Of a stretch of 64,000 bases of DNA, positions 62,698 through 64,000 are shown piece by piece. The position numbers were made by a program, and so were the translations under genes. This stretch comes from Maridesulfovibrio hydrothermalis AM13 = DSM 14728 (lineage in GTDB: Bacteria; Desulfobacterota; Desulfovibrionia; Desulfovibrionales; Desulfovibrionaceae). The stretch spans positions 1,530,370-1,594,369 of the forward strand of contig NC_020055.1 in NCBI RefSeq assembly GCF_000331025.1, given 5' to 3'. Below the pieces are notes generated by a model. The model saw nothing but the letters and a program-made list of their open reading frames with translations, was not told where the DNA came from and made no database searches. Position 1 is the stretch's first letter. Each line of letters opens with the position of its first letter.

Positions 62698-63021
62698 CTA
62701 TAAAAAGAATCGGGCGGTGGCCACAAGTCCCATGCCTGTTGCGACTGTTCCGAAGAAGTTACGAGTAAGCATTGCTACTGCGAATGTCGGGATTGCAACC
62801 CATAGATAAAGGTTGTCGAAACCAAGGTCTATCGCCCCTTCAGGTGCAAGCAGCGAGGGCATGAGCAGGGCTGAGAGAACCGCTGTGGGGACATAGCTCA
62901 GCCATTTGATCATTACGGGAGGCAGGTCGCGGGAGCTTAGGGCCAGTGCGGGGAGCATGCGTGGGATGTATGTTACCGCCATCATGCCGACTAAGGTCAT
63001 AAGTATTAATCTCTGGTCCAT
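62698..63021 (-). CDS. branched-chain amino acid exporter small subunit (AzlD family)
   Basis: I start it at MDQRLILM, preceded by GGGAGCTGCAATATC and overlapping azlC by 16 bases. The 107-residue product has three to four transmembrane helices and the family motif VTYIPRMLPALALSSRDLPPVMIKWLSYVPTAVLSALLMP. Together with AzlC it exports branched-chain amino acids. Confidence 0.9.
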   Translation of the reverse strand: MDQRLILMTLVGMMAVTYIPRMLPALALSSRDLPPVMIKWLSYVPTAVLSALLMPSLLAPEGAIDLGFDNLYLWVAIPTFAVAMLTRNFFGTVATGMGLVATARFFL

Positions 63022-63716
63022 GATATTGCAGCTCCCAGTGTTGCGCCGATAAGGGTGGCGATTATTACATTCCACTGTCCTGCGCCGCCAAGGGCGAGGG
63101 CTGTGGACAGCAGGCCGGTTATAAGTCCGACTGCGACGTGGCTTCGATCTTTAATCTGGAAAATGAGCAGCGCGATAAACATGGCTGGCAGTGCGTAATC
63201 GAGACCCATTGGTTTTACGTCAGTTATGAGCGTGCTTGAAAAAATACCAAGTACAGTTCCGCCCACCCATGCCGCGTGGGCAATGCAGTTGATCAAATAT
63301 GTTTCGCTTTTGCTTGTGTCACCGTTACTGAATCTGGTGGAATGTACCGCAAAACTTTCATCGGTTAATTGAAAGGTGAAAGCGGCAAGCTCAGGTCTGG
63401 ACCACTTTTTCAGGTAAGGTGAAAGTGCAGCCGACATCAGCAGATGACGCAGATTCACGATGAAAGTTGTGATGATAACAGATAGTGCCGATGCGCCGGA
63501 GGCAAGCAGTCCGACAGCGATAAACTGTGCTGATCCCGCAAAAACTATCAGAGACATGATGACTGTATTGTCGATGGAAAGTCCGGCCTTACGCGCCAGA
63601 ACTCCATATGCGAATCCTACAGGCAGATAGCCGAGGACAATCGGCAATGCTTGTTTTAAGGCCGACATAAATACAGTATTGTGTTTATTTTTTTGGGAAT
63701 TCATAACAGATTCCAC
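63006..63716 (-). CDS. branched-chain amino acid exporter large subunit (AzlC family)
   Basis: The 236-residue product starts at GTG with GGAGGTAAAC before it. ALPIVLGYLPVGFAYGVLARKAGLSIDNTVIMSLIVFAGSAQFIAVGLLASGAS and TFIVNLRHLLMSAALSPYLKKW are AzlC/YgaZ signatures, with about five to seven helices. It is divergent from a GntR-type regulator whose start is about 135 bases away. Confidence 0.93.
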   Translation of the reverse strand: MESVMNSQKNKHNTVFMSALKQALPIVLGYLPVGFAYGVLARKAGLSIDNTVIMSLIVFAGSAQFIAVGLLASGASALSVIITTFIVNLRHLLMSAALSPYLKKWSRPELAAFTFQLTDESFAVHSTRFSNGDTSKSETYLINCIAHAAWVGGTVLGIFSSTLITDVKPMGLDYALPAMFIALLIFQIKDRSHVAVGLITGLLSTALALGGAGQWNVIIATLIGATLGAAISWTRD

Positions 63717-63851
63717 GTTTACCTCCTGCTGGCTGAAAATTCAATGATGCTTTTTTGATCTGCTTGCAAGAGTATACTAAATCTGACATCAGTACAGATA
63801 CAGATTGGTAGAAAAGTAAGCATAACAGATTGAGGCAGTGAGGGGGGAATA

Positions 63852-64000
63852 ATGAATTTGGACGGTTCCGGAAATCAATATCGGTATAAAAAAGTTGAAC
63901 AGGAGCTTTCGAGGCATATTGAAGCCGGTGATCTGCTTGCCGGCGATAAGCTGCCTTCATTGCGCCAGATGAGCCGCTCTTTGCAGGTCTCTATTTCAAC
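63852..64000 (+). CDS. GntR-family regulator (MocR type likely), 3' end cut by window
   Basis: ATG 63852 follows AGGGGGG. The visible 49 codons read YRYKKVEQELSRHIEAGDLLAGDKLPSLRQMSRSLQVSIST, the GntR winged helix-turn-helix. PSLRQMSxxLQVSxxT is typical of the MocR subgroup that carries a PLP aminotransferase-like domain. The divergent azlCD genes are the likely target, as in many MocR-exporter pairs. The rest lies beyond the window. Confidence 0.85.
   Translation, partial: MNLDGSGNQYRYKKVEQELSRHIEAGDLLAGDKLPSLRQMSRSLQVSIS

Overview
The window reads as chromosomal DNA of a curved, marine, sulfate-reducing Desulfovibrionaceae bacterium (Desulfovibrio/Maridesulfovibrio type). The support is inference from gene content: a six-subunit Ech [NiFe] hydrogenase, an archaeal-type split glutamate synthase, a DhnA-type aldolase, tripartite TRAP importers, many c-di-GMP and two-component proteins, and moderate GC. 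No transposase, integrase, phage gene, plasmid gene, CRISPR array or recognisable defence island was found. Gene order looks like ordinary core chromosome, with two or three decayed gene remnants.

Layout. 1-2007: ArsR repressor (cut by the window edge), cysteine-bearing permease and DGC zinc-binding protein, a metal or metalloid resistance unit. 2147-3861: REC-REC-GGDEF diguanylate cyclase and a ComFB-like protein. 4021-8436: RND efflux adaptor and pump. 8523-11813 (minus): PAP2 phosphatase remnant, PAS histidine kinase, META lipoprotein, a stand-alone RluA-associated domain protein, greA. 11922-13695: a possible sigma-54 activator remnant, an HD-GYP phosphodiesterase and a small orphan. 14578-19671: three-gene glutamate synthase operon behind an 882-base non-coding leader. 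19945-29229: pseudouridine synthase, BOF protein, hybrid kinase with a BMP-family periplasmic binding protein, EamA exporter with AraC regulator, a membrane protein and an alkyltransferase-like repair protein. 29470-32354: HDOD protein and histidine kinase. 32465-35547: PhnA, tRNA-Asp, tRNA-Val, DhnA-family aldolase, rRNA methyltransferase. 35983-41563: TolB-N/FG-GAP protein, a TRAP importer and a second pseudouridine synthase. 41728-46828 (minus): echABCDEF. 47146-50739: NlpC/P60 lipoprotein, orphan, two small proteins, purB. 51036-55571: a probable peptidoglycan-trimming, cell-shape cassette (Csd6/Pgp2-like, a bitopic membrane protein, Csd4/Pgp1-like) and a TIM-barrel isomerase. 55800-62476: a second TRAP importer divergent from hyuAB. 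63021-64000: azlCD and a divergent GntR/MocR-type regulator.

How the parts connect. Ech couples ferredoxin redox, H2 and ion gradients. The split GOGAT assimilates ammonium and carries ferredoxin-type clusters. The TRAP/hyuAB block looks like import and ATP-driven opening of a cyclic amide. Several signalling proteins (GGDEF, HD-GYP, ComFB, HDOD, three kinases) suggest a dense second-messenger and phosphorelay layer.

The most interesting points are the helical-shape cassette at 51-54.7 kb, a DhnA aldolase homologue with Ala where the Schiff-base Lys is expected, the BMP protein paired with a hybrid kinase and no ABC transporter, an attenuator-like pair of exclusive hairpins before the FmdB-type gene, and the long leader of the glutamate synthase operon. 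I did not find a clearly new defence or mobile system.
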